Assembly: GCA_963729445.1 (NCBI GenBank)
Contig: CAVSNU010000002.1
Coordinates: 372,001 to 436,000, forward strand
Length of the DNA stretch: 64,000 nucleotides
Reading direction: 5' to 3'
Source: JACCZH01 sp963729445
GTDB taxonomy: Bacteria > Chloroflexota > Chloroflexia > Thermomicrobiales > CFX8
The notes beneath the pieces were generated by a model. It saw nothing but the letters and a program-made list of their open reading frames with translations. It did not search any database and was not told the origin of the DNA. Positions 42,634-52,199 of this stretch are shown here, one piece after another. Each line of letters opens with the position of its first letter. The first letter of the stretch is position 1. Made by a program: the position numbers and the translations under genes.

Positions 42634-45600
42634 CTAGTGCACGTGTTCCTCGCCTGAGTACTGCACAATGTCACCACGGATCTCGCCGGCCGGATTCGTG
42701 ACGGTGTGCACGTTGGTATAGGTCAGTCCTGCCGCCATGGAGTCCACCAGGGACTCAATGGTCATACCCTCGAGGGCGCCGGTCAGATCTTCCGCCGCGA
42801 TCAGCCCCGACCCGATGATGCCGTTGTACGCGACACCACCCTCAACATCGGTATAGTCGGCCAACCAGGCCACGACGCCACCTGTCCCTTCACCTTCATT
42901 CAACTGATGGATATGGGCCATCGTCACGCCTTCAAGATTCTCGATGGCCAGCACGAAGACGATCGCTTCGCCGTCCGCCGTCATCTGATACGTTGCGAAC
43001 CCGCTCCCATCACTCTCCACCGGTTCCGGTCGCTCGTTCTCGCCCGAGAGCGTAGACGCGAAACCATCCTGCGGCATGATCAACCCGCAGGCAACCGGCA
43101 GCGAAGGATCGTACGTACCATCGAGGGTCAGCCCGTGCACGACGATCGTGTGGGAGGCCAACTCCGCGACCGTGCCATCGAACGCGTAGGTTTGATCGAA
43201 CGTGATGGCACCGCTTGCGTCGGCAGTTGGATACGGCTCCAGAGGAACGACGACACCGCCATAGGCAGGCGCACCCTCTTCAAGGCTCAGGATCCCGTCG
43301 TCTCCGGCCATGTCAGGCGTGGGACAGTACGACTGGGTTGCCCCGCCGTCCCCATGGATGTGCAGCATGTGTTCCTGGTCGGCGTCCAGACCGGATGCCT
43401 CGACGACGACGCTTAGCTGGCCCTCTGCCAGGGTGAGGGTGGCAGTGCCGGAGACTCCGGATTCGTTCAACGCACCGAAGAGAACGTGAAACTCACCCGC
43501 TGCAGCCGGTGGTGGCGGTGGTGGCTCGACGGCCCCGAGCAGCATGATCTGCCCGCGCAGCTCACCGGTCGGATTCGTGACGGTGTGCACGTTGGTATAG
43601 GTCTCCCCGGCTTCCATCGCGTTCAGGAGATCGTCGAGGGTCATACCCGCAAGGGCACCCGTGAGGTCCTCAGGCGTGATCAACCCGCTCGCGAGGATGC
43701 CGTCGGAGGCAACGCCCGCTTCAACGTCGGTCGCGAACAGGGGCACGACCACGCCGCCGGTGTCAGCGCCTTCGTCTTCGAGATGAATGTGCGCTGCCGT
43801 AACGTCGGTAAGTCCATTCACAACCAGCGTGTAGGCGATCGCGTCGCCGGCAGACGTCAAGACGTAGTTGGCAAAGCCGCTGCCCTCGCTCTCGACCGGT
43901 TCTGGGCGCTCATTGGCGCCTGAGAGCTCGGAAACGAAGCTGCCTTCCGGCATGATCAAGCCGCAAGCGGCCGGTAGAGACCCGTCGTATGCACCGTCCA
44001 GAGTCATGCCGTGTAGCACGATCGTGTGCGCGGAGAGATCGAAACTCGGGTCCTCCAGCGTAAAGGTCTGCTCGAAGGTCACATTACCGTCAGCGTCGGC
44101 CGTGGGGTACGGCTGCAGGTCGATGACCACGCCACCGTAGGCGGGCAGGCCCTCCTCGAGGGTCAGCACACCATCGTCACCAGCCATCGCGGGCGTCGGG
44201 CAGATCGACTGCTGGCCATCGTCGAAACCATGGATGTGCTGCGCGTGAGCGGCGTCCGCCTCCAGACCGCTGGCCTCGATCGAGACGGTTAGCTGATCGC
44301 CGGCGAGCGAGAGCGTTCCGGTGCCGGAACACCGGATTCATTTAATGCGCCAAACATGACACTGAACGCCTGGGCTGTTGGAGGCCCGCCGTCGTCGGCC
44401 AGACTGAGCTGGCCGCGAATCTCCCCGCCAGGGTTCTGGGTCGTGTGCACGTTGACGTAGGTATTGCCCTGTTCCATCTGGTACATCAGGTGTTCGAGGG
44501 TCAGACCCTCCAGGGGGCCGATGAGATCCTCATCGGTCAACGTGCCGGTCGCGAGCGTTCCGGTACCGCTAAACTCACCCTGGAACAGGAACGCGACCAC
44601 TGGACCGTTCTCACCCTCAGCGCCCAGATGGATATGCGAGGCGGTCACGTTCTCGATGTCGGCGACGTTCACCTCGAAGCCGAGGGTGCCTGCCTCATCA
44701 ACAAAGACCGTTGCGTCGCCGCTGGCCTGCGTCTCAACTGGTGGAACCTCTGAAGCGCCCGTCAGCTCGGCGACGAGCACCTGGTCAACCAGTGGACTCT
44801 TCGGCGGACCGATCTCGTAACGCCACTCGTAGTAGTGCATGCCTACGTTGCCGGCCTCAACCTGGAAGCCTGCGGCGTTCGTCGGGGTATAGGTCAAAAC
44901 GCGGCGCTCGAAGGCCTGCGTCAGCACCCAATGCGACGATCCGTTCACCATGATGTGCAACCAGTACGCCTCGGTGATGGGGAGGCCGGTGGCGTAGTAC
45001 GGGTTCAGGAACAGCTGGTCGTTCACGAACACCCCGTCCTCGTACACCGCTCCGGAGGAGGTCATGAACTCCCAGAAGATGGACGCCGTGCGGTGGCCCG
45101 TTGCCGGAGCCAATTCGCCGGCCGTTACGTTGAACTGGGCTAGACTCTCGTCATCGCCGACATTGCCATCAACGTCGACCGTCGACGTGATGACGCTGCC
45201 CTCGGCATATGCCGCGGAGTCCATCAGGCCGCCATAGGTTGCGTAGGTCGGGGTCTCGGCATGGCCGGAGTCACCGGCGATGTTTACCGGCGCCGGAGCA
45301 CGCTCTTCGAACTCGGAATCGCCTACCTGCATCATGCCCGTCATCAACTCGACGACCAGCAGCCCGTTGGTCACGTACCAGAGACCGTCATCCGGCGCGT
45401 CCGGGTGGTTGATCTCCATACGAGACTTGTCAAAATATTGAACGTCCCGCACGCCACTCGGCGAATCCACGTACGGTTCCTGGAGCACCTCGGTGTTCGC
45501 CTCGGGCCCCCAGATCCAGGTGCGCTCGACTATGTCATCAGCGACTGGTTTGTCAGTGCGTGCCCAGGTGCGCTCAAACGGACCAGGTGCCGGCGCGACA

Positions 45601-45683
45601 GCGAATGCCGGCGCGGCCATCATGGTCATCAGGAGCAATGCCGACACCAGAGCGATAAGCTTCTTCAACGAAGCGTTCAACAC
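42634..45683 (-). CDS. Secreted multi-CHRD protein with YFDK/YYEWRY module, frameshifted
   Basis: Exoprotein of about 1,016 residues after correction. GTG 45683 has GGGGAG; the signal peptide ends APAFA. A module of about 260 residues follows (RTWIWGP, VQYFDKSRMEIN, ITEAYW, TQAFERRVLTYTP, NVGMHYYEWRY), then a CHRD domain (VAELTGASEVPPVET ... NVHTTQNPGGEIRGQL) and two tandem blocks of about 290 residues, each with a GALNESGVSGT part and a second CHRD ('SGANERPEPVES ... NVHTVTNPTGELRGQI'). One base is missing near 44327-44332. The role of bacterial CHRD domains is unknown; a structural or adhesive surface role is inferred. Confidence 0.85.
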
Positions 45684-46084
45684 TGCGTCTCCCCTCTTCC
45701 ATCATGCAACATGTAGAGATCCGTCCTATCCCGATCGCGCCTGATTCAGGGCGCGCCTAGGCATAGGCAGTAGACAGCGTGAAGCACCCACTTACCCACA
45801 ACTGTGGCCGCCCCTCCTCTCCAACCCTGCAAGAATCGTCTGTCAACACGTTATTCCTACGCTTGGATGGTGAGAGTGGATGACCCTCCAGTCTGGAAAC
45901 GGTGCGCAACGCGGCGTTTCGTCGAGATTGAATGATGAGGATCTTCTGCTCCAACGGCACTCAGCACCACTGTTGCCGGCCGCCTGCCGTCTGGTTTCGC
46001 GGTCGGTTTTGTCAGTCAGGCGTTCAGCTGGGTTCGCAAGCGAAGGATCAGCTGAAGATCACGACGCTCGCGGGAGTCAAGTCA

Positions 46085-46218
46085 CGTCAGTCATCCTGTC
46101 GCTGCAAGCGAAGGATGTGACTGAGTGAACACCCGGGATCGAGCTGCGTAGAACTTACCTCGGATGACTTCAGGATGACTGATGAACACCCAGGATGACT
46201 GATGAACGCTGAGGGCGA
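46085..46218. repeat. Decayed A-type repeat cluster
   Basis: CGTCAGTCATCCTGTCGC and GCAAGCGAAGGAT at the left, then two direct copies of CAGGATGACTGATGAAC at 46171-46187 and 46191-46207. The unit CAGGATGACTGATGAACGCT also forms an arm of the palindrome at 41341-41372. Confidence 0.6.
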
Positions 46219-46325
46219 CTGGTAAAGCGCTAAGATCGACTGGTCAGGCCCATTGCCAACATCGCGCCACCACGCAGGTCGATATTTCCGACAAACGCTC
46301 AAGCGGAAGGAATCCCTGGGCACAC

Positions 46326-46358
46326 GAAGACCCCCGTGGATGTTCCACGAGGGTCTTC
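46326..46358 (-). terminator. Hairpin after exoprotein gene
   Basis: 15-bp stem (46326-46340 with 46344-46358), perfect on the minus-strand transcript if one U-G wobble is allowed, with a 3-base loop. It lies 55 bases past the stop of the exoprotein gene at 46413. Confidence 0.6.
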
Positions 46359-46412
46359 ACAGTTCCTTGCCTCGTTGACCTGGATCAGCGCTCCACCGTA
46401 CGGAACCTCGAT

Positions 46413-49098
46413 CTAGGTGATGAGGTTGTCGTTCACCACAAGCAGGCTCGTCGGTGACGCCGGGCTCATGAACGTGATCGTGGTGGACGCACCAGGTGAC
46501 AGATCGCCCATCACGGTGACGTTGGTGATCGTCGAGAGAAGCTCCAGGGCAGCCTCGATCTGCGCGGCGGTCGCGTCATAGGCGAGCGGCGCGGTCGTTG
46601 CGCTATCGAACGTCAGCGTGAACGTGCCCCCGCTGACGCCTGCGCCCTCGCTCAGGATCTGGACGACCGGAGCAGACGCCGTGGTCATCGTTGTGACCTC
46701 CACGGTGCCGCCGTCCAGGTTCGAGCTGTCTGCGGAGATCTGCGCGACATCCTTGGCGGCGAGCGTCCCGGTGAAGTCGATCACCACATCCGTCGTGTTG
46801 ATCGGGCCGCCGGTGACGGCCACCTGACCGAGGCCGACGCTGGGCAACGCCGACAGCGCGACCTGGATCGTCGCCGCCGTCGCGTTGTAGGAGAGCGGAC
46901 CGGTTGACTGGATCCCGAGCGCCAGCCTGAACGTGCCACCAGTTGCGCCGCTCGCAGCCAGGGTCTGGACTTCGTTTGTCCCGGTAGCTCCCTCAGTCGT
47001 CATATCAACCACCGCGGTGCCACCGCCAAGGTTCGTGCTGTTGGCAGCGATCTGTGGGACGTTCTGGGCGGCCAGCTCGCCAGTGAACTCAATCGCTACC
47101 TCAGTACTGGTAAGCGGACCTCCGGTGACGGCCACGTTGCCAGACCCGATGGTCGAAAGAGCCTCAAGCGCGGCGTCGATGTCGGCAGCAGTCGCATTGT
47201 GAGCAATTGCTGCTGTGGCTGCAATTCCAAACGCCAGGGTGAAGGTTCCACCGGTCGCGCCAGACACAGTAAGCGTCTGAACTTCGTTCACTCCAGCGGC
47301 GCCCGGGGTCGTCGTTGTGACATCCACGGTGCCGCCGGTCAGGAGCTCATCGTCAGGGATGAGCGGCTCGACGTTCGTGTAGCCAAGGTTGCCGGTGAAC
47401 TCGACCAGCACGTCAGCCATGTGAAGCGGGCCACCGGTGACGGCGACGTCATCCGCGCCGATATTGGGGAGTGCCACCAATGCCGCCTGAATCTGGGCGG
47501 CGGTGGCGTTGTAGGCAATCGATCCGGTAAGCACACCTGCATAGCTCAACTTGAAGGTACCCCCGGTTACCCCGTTCGCGGCCAGGGTCTGGACCTCGTT
47601 CGCCCCGGTGGTCGACTCGACAGTGACCGCCACAACACCGCCGATGGTCACGTCAGTGTCATCCGGCAGCGTGACGTCGGCCTCGCCAATCACACCACCG
47701 CGTGAGTTCATCGCGATCACGCAGTAGCCGCCGTCTGCCAGCGCATCTACGTCGAGCACAGCAACGCCAGACGCAACCGTTGTTCGAGTCGCCACCGGCG
47801 TAGCGCTGCTGGCCAGCGCCGCGCACGTGCCGGCGAAGAGCTCAACAGTCGCACCGACAATCGCCATATCCTCGTCATTCAGGACTTTCACGGTCAGTGT
47901 GGCGGGTCCTGCTGGATCTTCGAGCGATACGGTCACCGTACCACCGTCCGAGACCGTCGCGACTGCTGTAGCGTCATCCGCGGTGAGATCGCCATCGAAA
48001 TCGGCGCCAAAGCAGTACTCGCCAACGGCAAGATCCGCGAACGTGTACACGCCGGTTTCCGTATCGGTCGTTCCGGTAGCAGTCGGCTCGTCAGTCCCAA
48101 AGGTGACGGCCGAGCAGGTCTCATCGGACGCAAGGGCGTATGCCTCGACGAGCACGCCGCCCTGTACCGTCGTTCCATCGTTGTCAAACGTCGTGACCGT
48201 GGCCGTTCCGGTTGGCGGAGGAGCGGACTCGTAGCGCCACTCGTGGTAATGCAGACCAACGTTGCCGGCCTCGACCTGGAAGCCCGCGTTGTTCGACGGG
48301 GTATAGGTCATGACGCGGCGCTCGAACGCCTGGGTCAAGACCCACTGCTCGGAACCGGCAACCATGACTCTCGACCAGTACGCCTCGGTGATCGGCAGGC
48401 CGGTGGCGTAGTACGGGTTCAGGAACAGCAGGTCGTTCACGAACGCGCCGTCCTCGTACACGTTGCCCGAGGAGACCATGAACTCCCAGAACACCGAGGC
48501 GGTGCGGTGTCCCGTGTCCGGAGCCAGCTCGCCAGCGGTGACGTTCCACTCACCCAGGTCCGGATTGTTGCCGATATTGCCATCACCATCGACTGAAGCC
48601 GTGATGACGCTACCCTCGGCAAAGGCCGGGTCGTCCATCAAGGTAGCGTAGTCGGCATAGGTTGGTGTCTCGGCAAAGCCCGGATCACCGACGATGTTGA
48701 TGTCTGCCGGCTGGAGAGGCTTGAACGTGTCGTCGCCAACCTGAAGGTTCCCGGACATCAACTCGACCACCAGCAGACCGTTGGTCACGTACCACAGGCC
48801 GTCGTCAATCTGCGTCCGGGTGGTTGATCTCCATGCGGGCCTTGTCGAAGTACTGCACGTCGCGCAGGCCGCCCGGCGACTCGGCATACTCTTCCTGCAC
48901 GACTTCGGTGTTCGCGTCAGGACCCCAGATCCAGGTACGGTCAATAACATCGTCCGCGACTGGCTTGTCGGTGCGATCCCAGGTGCGTTGGAACGCCCCG
49001 GGGGCAGGCGGAAAATCAGCGAGTGCCGGCGCCGCCAGCACAATCATCAGCAAAAGCGCGGCGAGCAGCGCCACAGGCTTCTTCAAGCTCACAAGCAT
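46413..49098 (-). CDS. Secreted protein with YFDK/YYEWRY module, Cna-B-like domains and 104-residue repeats, frameshifted
   Basis: Exoprotein of about 894 residues after correction. ATG 49098 follows GAGAGAGG; the signal peptide ends APALA. A module of about 260 residues, close in DNA and protein to that of the CHRD protein, is followed by two Cna-B/carboxypeptidase-like beta domains (each with paired Cys: ETCSA ... GEYCFG, GTCAA ... GGYCVI) and four tandem repeats opening NEVQTL and containing GGTFxL, YNATAA, AALxxLP and VAVTGGP, with a 312-base period. One extra base near 48807 breaks the frame (NHPDAD / DDGLWYV). A fibrous or adhesive surface protein is inferred. Confidence 0.85.
46420..47605 (-). 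repeat. Tandem 312-bp coding repeats (NEVQTL units)
   Basis: The E-V-Q-T-L codons begin at 47597, 47285 and 46973 on the minus strand, exactly 312 bases (104 codons) apart; a fourth, diverged copy (VVQIL) begins at 46667. The units encode beta-sandwich-like repeats of the exoprotein. Confidence 0.85.
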
Positions 49099-49680
49099 AG
49101 ATCCTCTCTCCCTATCGGTCGTTGGTTTCACGCGTCATTTCCAGATTCATATACAGACCTGGTCAGCCCATCACCTCCAGACCTATGAGCCGGGAACTTC
49201 GATCCTGCGCGTGGAGGCGCTGGATCGTGCGGTGATCAAAGCCACAATCCTCGTGTGCCCTGCGCCCACGGCGGCGCGCTGGCCGGCAGGGGGCAGGAAG
49301 CCTTTGAGTTCTCTACCGTGCTGGATCGGCGTGCTAGCAGTCCTTGCGATCTGTGCCGCCTGGGGGAATCTCCAACATGCCTATGTTCCTTTCGCCAACC
49401 TTGGTCCCGCTTCATGCCGCCGAGGTGACGGCGACAATTGACCAGTCACCCCCATCCGCCGCATTCATCCAGGACGGATGAATCGTCAGATTCGTGTGAA
49501 TCACACCTCTCGATAACAGGAATCTTCGGCGGCCTATAAACAGACACTTGGGGGAACATTCACCTTCACTCAGAACTTCCTCCACAGTACCACAGCCTAC
49601 GCTATACGTACACTTGCAAAACAACGAGAGCCGGTGGGTTCACCGGCTCTCGAAGGTCAGTTACATGTGTAGTGAGGGCG
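49099..49680. other. Intergenic region upstream of exoprotein gene
   Basis: About 580 bases. The end near 49626-49651 is the terminator of the C45 gene. The rest contains no convincing gene; a short minus-strand open frame at 49412-49624 lacks a ribosome site. The promoter of the exoprotein gene should be in the first 200 bases. Confidence 0.5.
49626..49651 (-). terminator. Rho-independent terminator of C45 gene
   Basis: 11-bp stem GAGAGCCGGTG / CACCGGCTCTC with a 4-base loop. On the minus strand it is followed by GTTGTTTTGC, a U-rich end. It lies 30 bases after the C45 gene stop. Confidence 0.8.
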
Positions 49681-50781
49681 CTAGGAGTCGAAAGAGAAGC
49701 GCGTATACATGTGTTGATCGGGTGGGCCGGGCGCGACCCACATCTCGCCCTCGGAAGGACGCGCGATCACCGACGCGAAGGTAATGTAATCGCCCGGGCC
49801 GTCACCAAGGTGGCGGCAGATGGCGTCCGGCGTGTTCTCGCGATCGCGGCAGAACTCCATGGCGGTCTCGGGGGTGATCTCGCCACTCCGTGACTGAATG
49901 AGCTCCTTCATGCGGCCCAGGCGCAGGCAACTGTTGTTGTGCCGGTCGGGCTCGGAGGTCTCGCAGTCATGCAGCTCCGGCGCGACGAAATGGTTGGAGT
50001 GCGCGAGGACGCCGTCGTCCGCGTCGAGCCGCGCTTCACGCTCGACAGCAAACTCCATGTCGACCGCGTTGCCTGAGCGCTCCATCATCAGCACATTACG
50101 CGATGACGCCCGTGGAATCGTGCCCAGCTTTGCCAGCGCCGCGTCAATCGAGTCGTACTCCAACACTGTCCGAGATAGCAGATAGCGAGGAAATCCCGCT
50201 CGCCAGCTGCCCGTGTTCAGGAAGTTGGCGAACACTGCCATGCCCTGGTCGTTGATGCCGATGTACGAGATCTGCCCGGCGGGAGTCAGCATGAGCAACG
50301 CCGGCCTGTCGTCCGGCACGATCCTGGCCACGATACCCACGTCGCGGGTACCGGCCGGCAGGTCGGCGTTCTGGCCGGAGATCGGGATACCGTCAGCGGT
50401 ATGCTTCCCCGAAATGGCGAACGTGGTGCACTCGTGCGCCAGCGCCTCCCGAGCCATCGCCGCTGCCTCGGTGCCGTCCTCGCCCGGATCGACGGCAAGC
50501 TCGGCGCGCAGCTGCAGGATGTACGCGTCTTCAGGGGAGATGTCGGCCCCCTGGGAAAGTCCGGTCAGCTCCTGCGCCAGATGCGGAGCGTGCTCCTCGA
50601 TGAACGGGATGTAGAGCCGTGCCCGCCGGCGAGCTGTGGCGCAGTCAATATCCTTGGCCTCCAGTTTGCCCAGCGCCATGTTCAGGTGCAGGTGAACAAG
50701 CTCGCCGGCCAGCTTGCCATGCTGCCGGCCAATCTCCAGGTTACTTCCATGGAATTCATAGAATGGAAAAGCTGCGCTCAT
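49681..50781 (-). CDS. C45-family peptidase/acyltransferase-like N-terminal-nucleophile hydrolase
   Basis: Protein of 366 residues of the family containing isopenicillin N acyltransferase. The predicted autoprocessing and catalytic Cys is C118 in HECTTFAISGK, followed by the conserved GQNADL segment; ARASSRNVLMMERSGNAVDMEFA and DGVLAHSNHFV complete the typical layout. Such enzymes hydrolyse or transfer acyl groups on amides; the physiological substrate is unknown. Its ATG overlaps the upstream GNAT stop by 4 bases (ATGA), so the two are coupled. No signal peptide. Confidence 0.88.
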   Translation of the reverse strand: MSAAFPFYEFHGSNLEIGRQHGKLAGELVHLHLNMALGKLEAKDIDCATARRRARLYIPFIEEHAPHLAQELTGLSQGADISPEDAYILQLRAELAVDPGEDGTEAAAMAREALAHECTTFAISGKHTADGIPISGQNADLPAGTRDVGIVARIVPDDRPALLMLTPAGQISYIGINDQGMAVFANFLNTGSWRAGFPRYLLSRTVLEYDSIDAALAKLGTIPRASSRNVLMMERSGNAVDMEFAVEREARLDADDGVLAHSNHFVAPELHDCETSEPDRHNNSCLRLGRMKELIQSRSGEITPETAMEFCRDRENTPDAICRHLGDGPGDYITFASVIARPSEGEMWVAPGPPDQHMYTRFSFDS

Positions 50782-51311
50782 CCTTCGTCCCCTTTCGTGC
50801 CCTCAATCCGCGCACCGGACCGCACTCTCGCCATCGTGAGCGCGTCTACATACGCACCTTCACGAAACGCAAACGCTTGATGTCTGCCTTCTATCGTAAA
50901 CCCGAACTTCTGATAAAGATAGATGGCACGAGCGTTGTCAGCATAGACGAGTAACTCAACGCGGCGCAGGTTGTACCAGTTATCGGCGAGGTCCATGAGC
51001 GCTGTCATCAGGGCTGTGCCGACTCCCCGCCCCTGAAATGATTCATCGACTGCCATGCCCAGCGATCCAACATGGTTGCGCCGCTTGCGATACAACGTGA
51101 GCGCCCCTTCGCCAACCACCCTGCCGTCAACCTCGGCGACCAGCAAGCGCAACGTGTCGGATGGAGGGTAGCGCTCGCGGCGCTCAGTCGCAGACGTGAA
51201 CGGAATCTGGAGCGTGCCGGCAGCCACGCCGCGTTGGTTGAACATGGCCGTGATGGCCGGCACGTCTTCAGGCTCATAGGCCCGGATGAGGATTGCTTCG
51301 GTTATGTCCAC
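50778..51311 (-). CDS. GNAT-family N-acetyltransferase
   Basis: Acetyl-CoA-dependent acetyltransferase of 177 residues. GTG 51311 has GGGAG upstream. The acetyl-CoA loop is ESFQGRGVGTALMTALMDLA (Q/RxxGxG/A type) and the late strand VYADNARAIYLYQKFGFTIEG is typical of GNAT proteins that act on amines or N-termini (PhnO/RimI-like). The acceptor is unknown. It is the middle gene of a three-gene operon with a membrane protein upstream and the C45 hydrolase downstream. Confidence 0.88.
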   Translation of the reverse strand: MDITEAILIRAYEPEDVPAITAMFNQRGVAAGTLQIPFTSATERRERYPPSDTLRLLVAEVDGRVVGEGALTLYRKRRNHVGSLGMAVDESFQGRGVGTALMTALMDLADNWYNLRRVELLVYADNARAIYLYQKFGFTIEGRHQAFAFREGAYVDALTMARVRSGARIEGTKGDEG

Positions 51312-51329
51312 ACACTCTCCCGGGAAGTG

Positions 51330-51851
51330 CTACCCGTCGCTGGCAGCCCGCGCCACAATGAGATTCGCAGCCGCCGCCAGGGCGAAGACGACGCCGTAGA
51401 GCATCCGGACCAGCGCGTCAAAGGTGCGCCCGCCGCTGAAGGTGATCATCGCGAAGAAGAGCGACAAAATGCCGGACGACACCAGCAGCAGGGCCAGACC
51501 GATAAACGGCAGGGCAGCTAGCACTCCGAACACGTCCGGGCGCGTCTGATTACCGCGAGCCATCGCCATCCGGCCATGCGCAGCGGCGTAACGCTGCCAG
51601 CCAAAGGCGGCGAGGACCAGGCTGACAACCACGACGATGAAGACCGGAAAGATCACTGGGAACGGCAGTACCCAGTTCGCCAATCTCAGAAGGAGCGAAG
51701 AGATACTCACGACGATAAGCAGCGCGATCAGGAACACCGTGTTGATCACGGCCAGACGTAAGCCGTCGACCACCGTCGAGCCGGTCGGACGGAACCAGTC
51801 GATCACCCCAGCGTTCGCCGGCTGCCGGAACTCGTCGAAATCGAACTTCAC
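51330..51851 (-). CDS. Hypothetical four-helix membrane protein
   Basis: 173-residue protein from GTG 51851, with AGGGG upstream; the longer open frame before it is a shadow of the divergent small gene. Four hydrophobic segments lie at about 27-47, 54-76, 103-124 and 146-167. No family recognised. Its stop lies 18 bases before the GNAT start, so it heads the operon. Confidence 0.72.
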   Translation of the reverse strand: MKFDFDEFRQPANAGVIDWFRPTGSTVVDGLRLAVINTVFLIALLIVVSISSLLLRLANWVLPFPVIFPVFIVVVVSLVLAAFGWQRYAAAHGRMAMARGNQTRPDVFGVLAALPFIGLALLLVSSGILSLFFAMITFSGGRTFDALVRMLYGVVFALAAAANLIVARAASDG

Positions 51852-51959
51852 GGCGCCCCTCTTCGAGCTTCCCAGCCTACTGTTCACGCTCTCATTGTAC
51901 CGGGATGATAGATTATTCTGATAGTGGATCAGTACCCACGCAAGAGAGAAGGAACGCTC

Positions 51960-52091
51960 ATGAACAAGACCCTCTGGACCATTCTGCTCCTGGCCCTGGC
52001 CGGCGCCGTCGTCGCGGCCCTCTATCGCACCGCCCAGAACTCCGACCTGCCGGACGACGAATGGTTCGAGTTTGAGAACCTGCCAGGGTAA
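51960..52091 (+). CDS. 43-residue single-span membrane protein
   Basis: Short gene: MNKTLWTILLLALAG and on through one hydrophobic helix (about 4-22), then an acidic tail ending EWFEFENLPG. AGAAGGAA lies eight to twelve bases before the ATG, codon use matches the neighbours, and the A/T-rich stretch upstream (51898-51925) could be a promoter. Its size and layout resemble small membrane regulators. It is divergent from the membrane-protein/GNAT/C45 operon. No homologue known to me. Confidence 0.6.
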   Translation: MNKTLWTILLLALAGAVVAALYRTAQNSDLPDDEWFEFENLPG

Positions 52092-52199
52092 GGCGACGCC
52101 GCACCACGACATCGTCCGCGCCGTTCTATCGCAGGCGGGACGAGCTTCATAGGCCGGATGAGTGGTGAAGGACAGGTATCGCGGTCAGGAGCTGCCGGC

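Larger units (their letters stand above)
45684..46412. other. Intergenic region with decayed repeats
   Basis: 730 bases between the two large exoprotein genes. Positions 46020-46220 carry degenerate A-type repeat text (GTCATCCTGTCGCTGCAAGCGAAGGAT and several CAGGATGACTGATGAAC units, each shown in part elsewhere). A terminator lies at 46326-46358. The short open frames have no ribosome sites. Confidence 0.65.
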
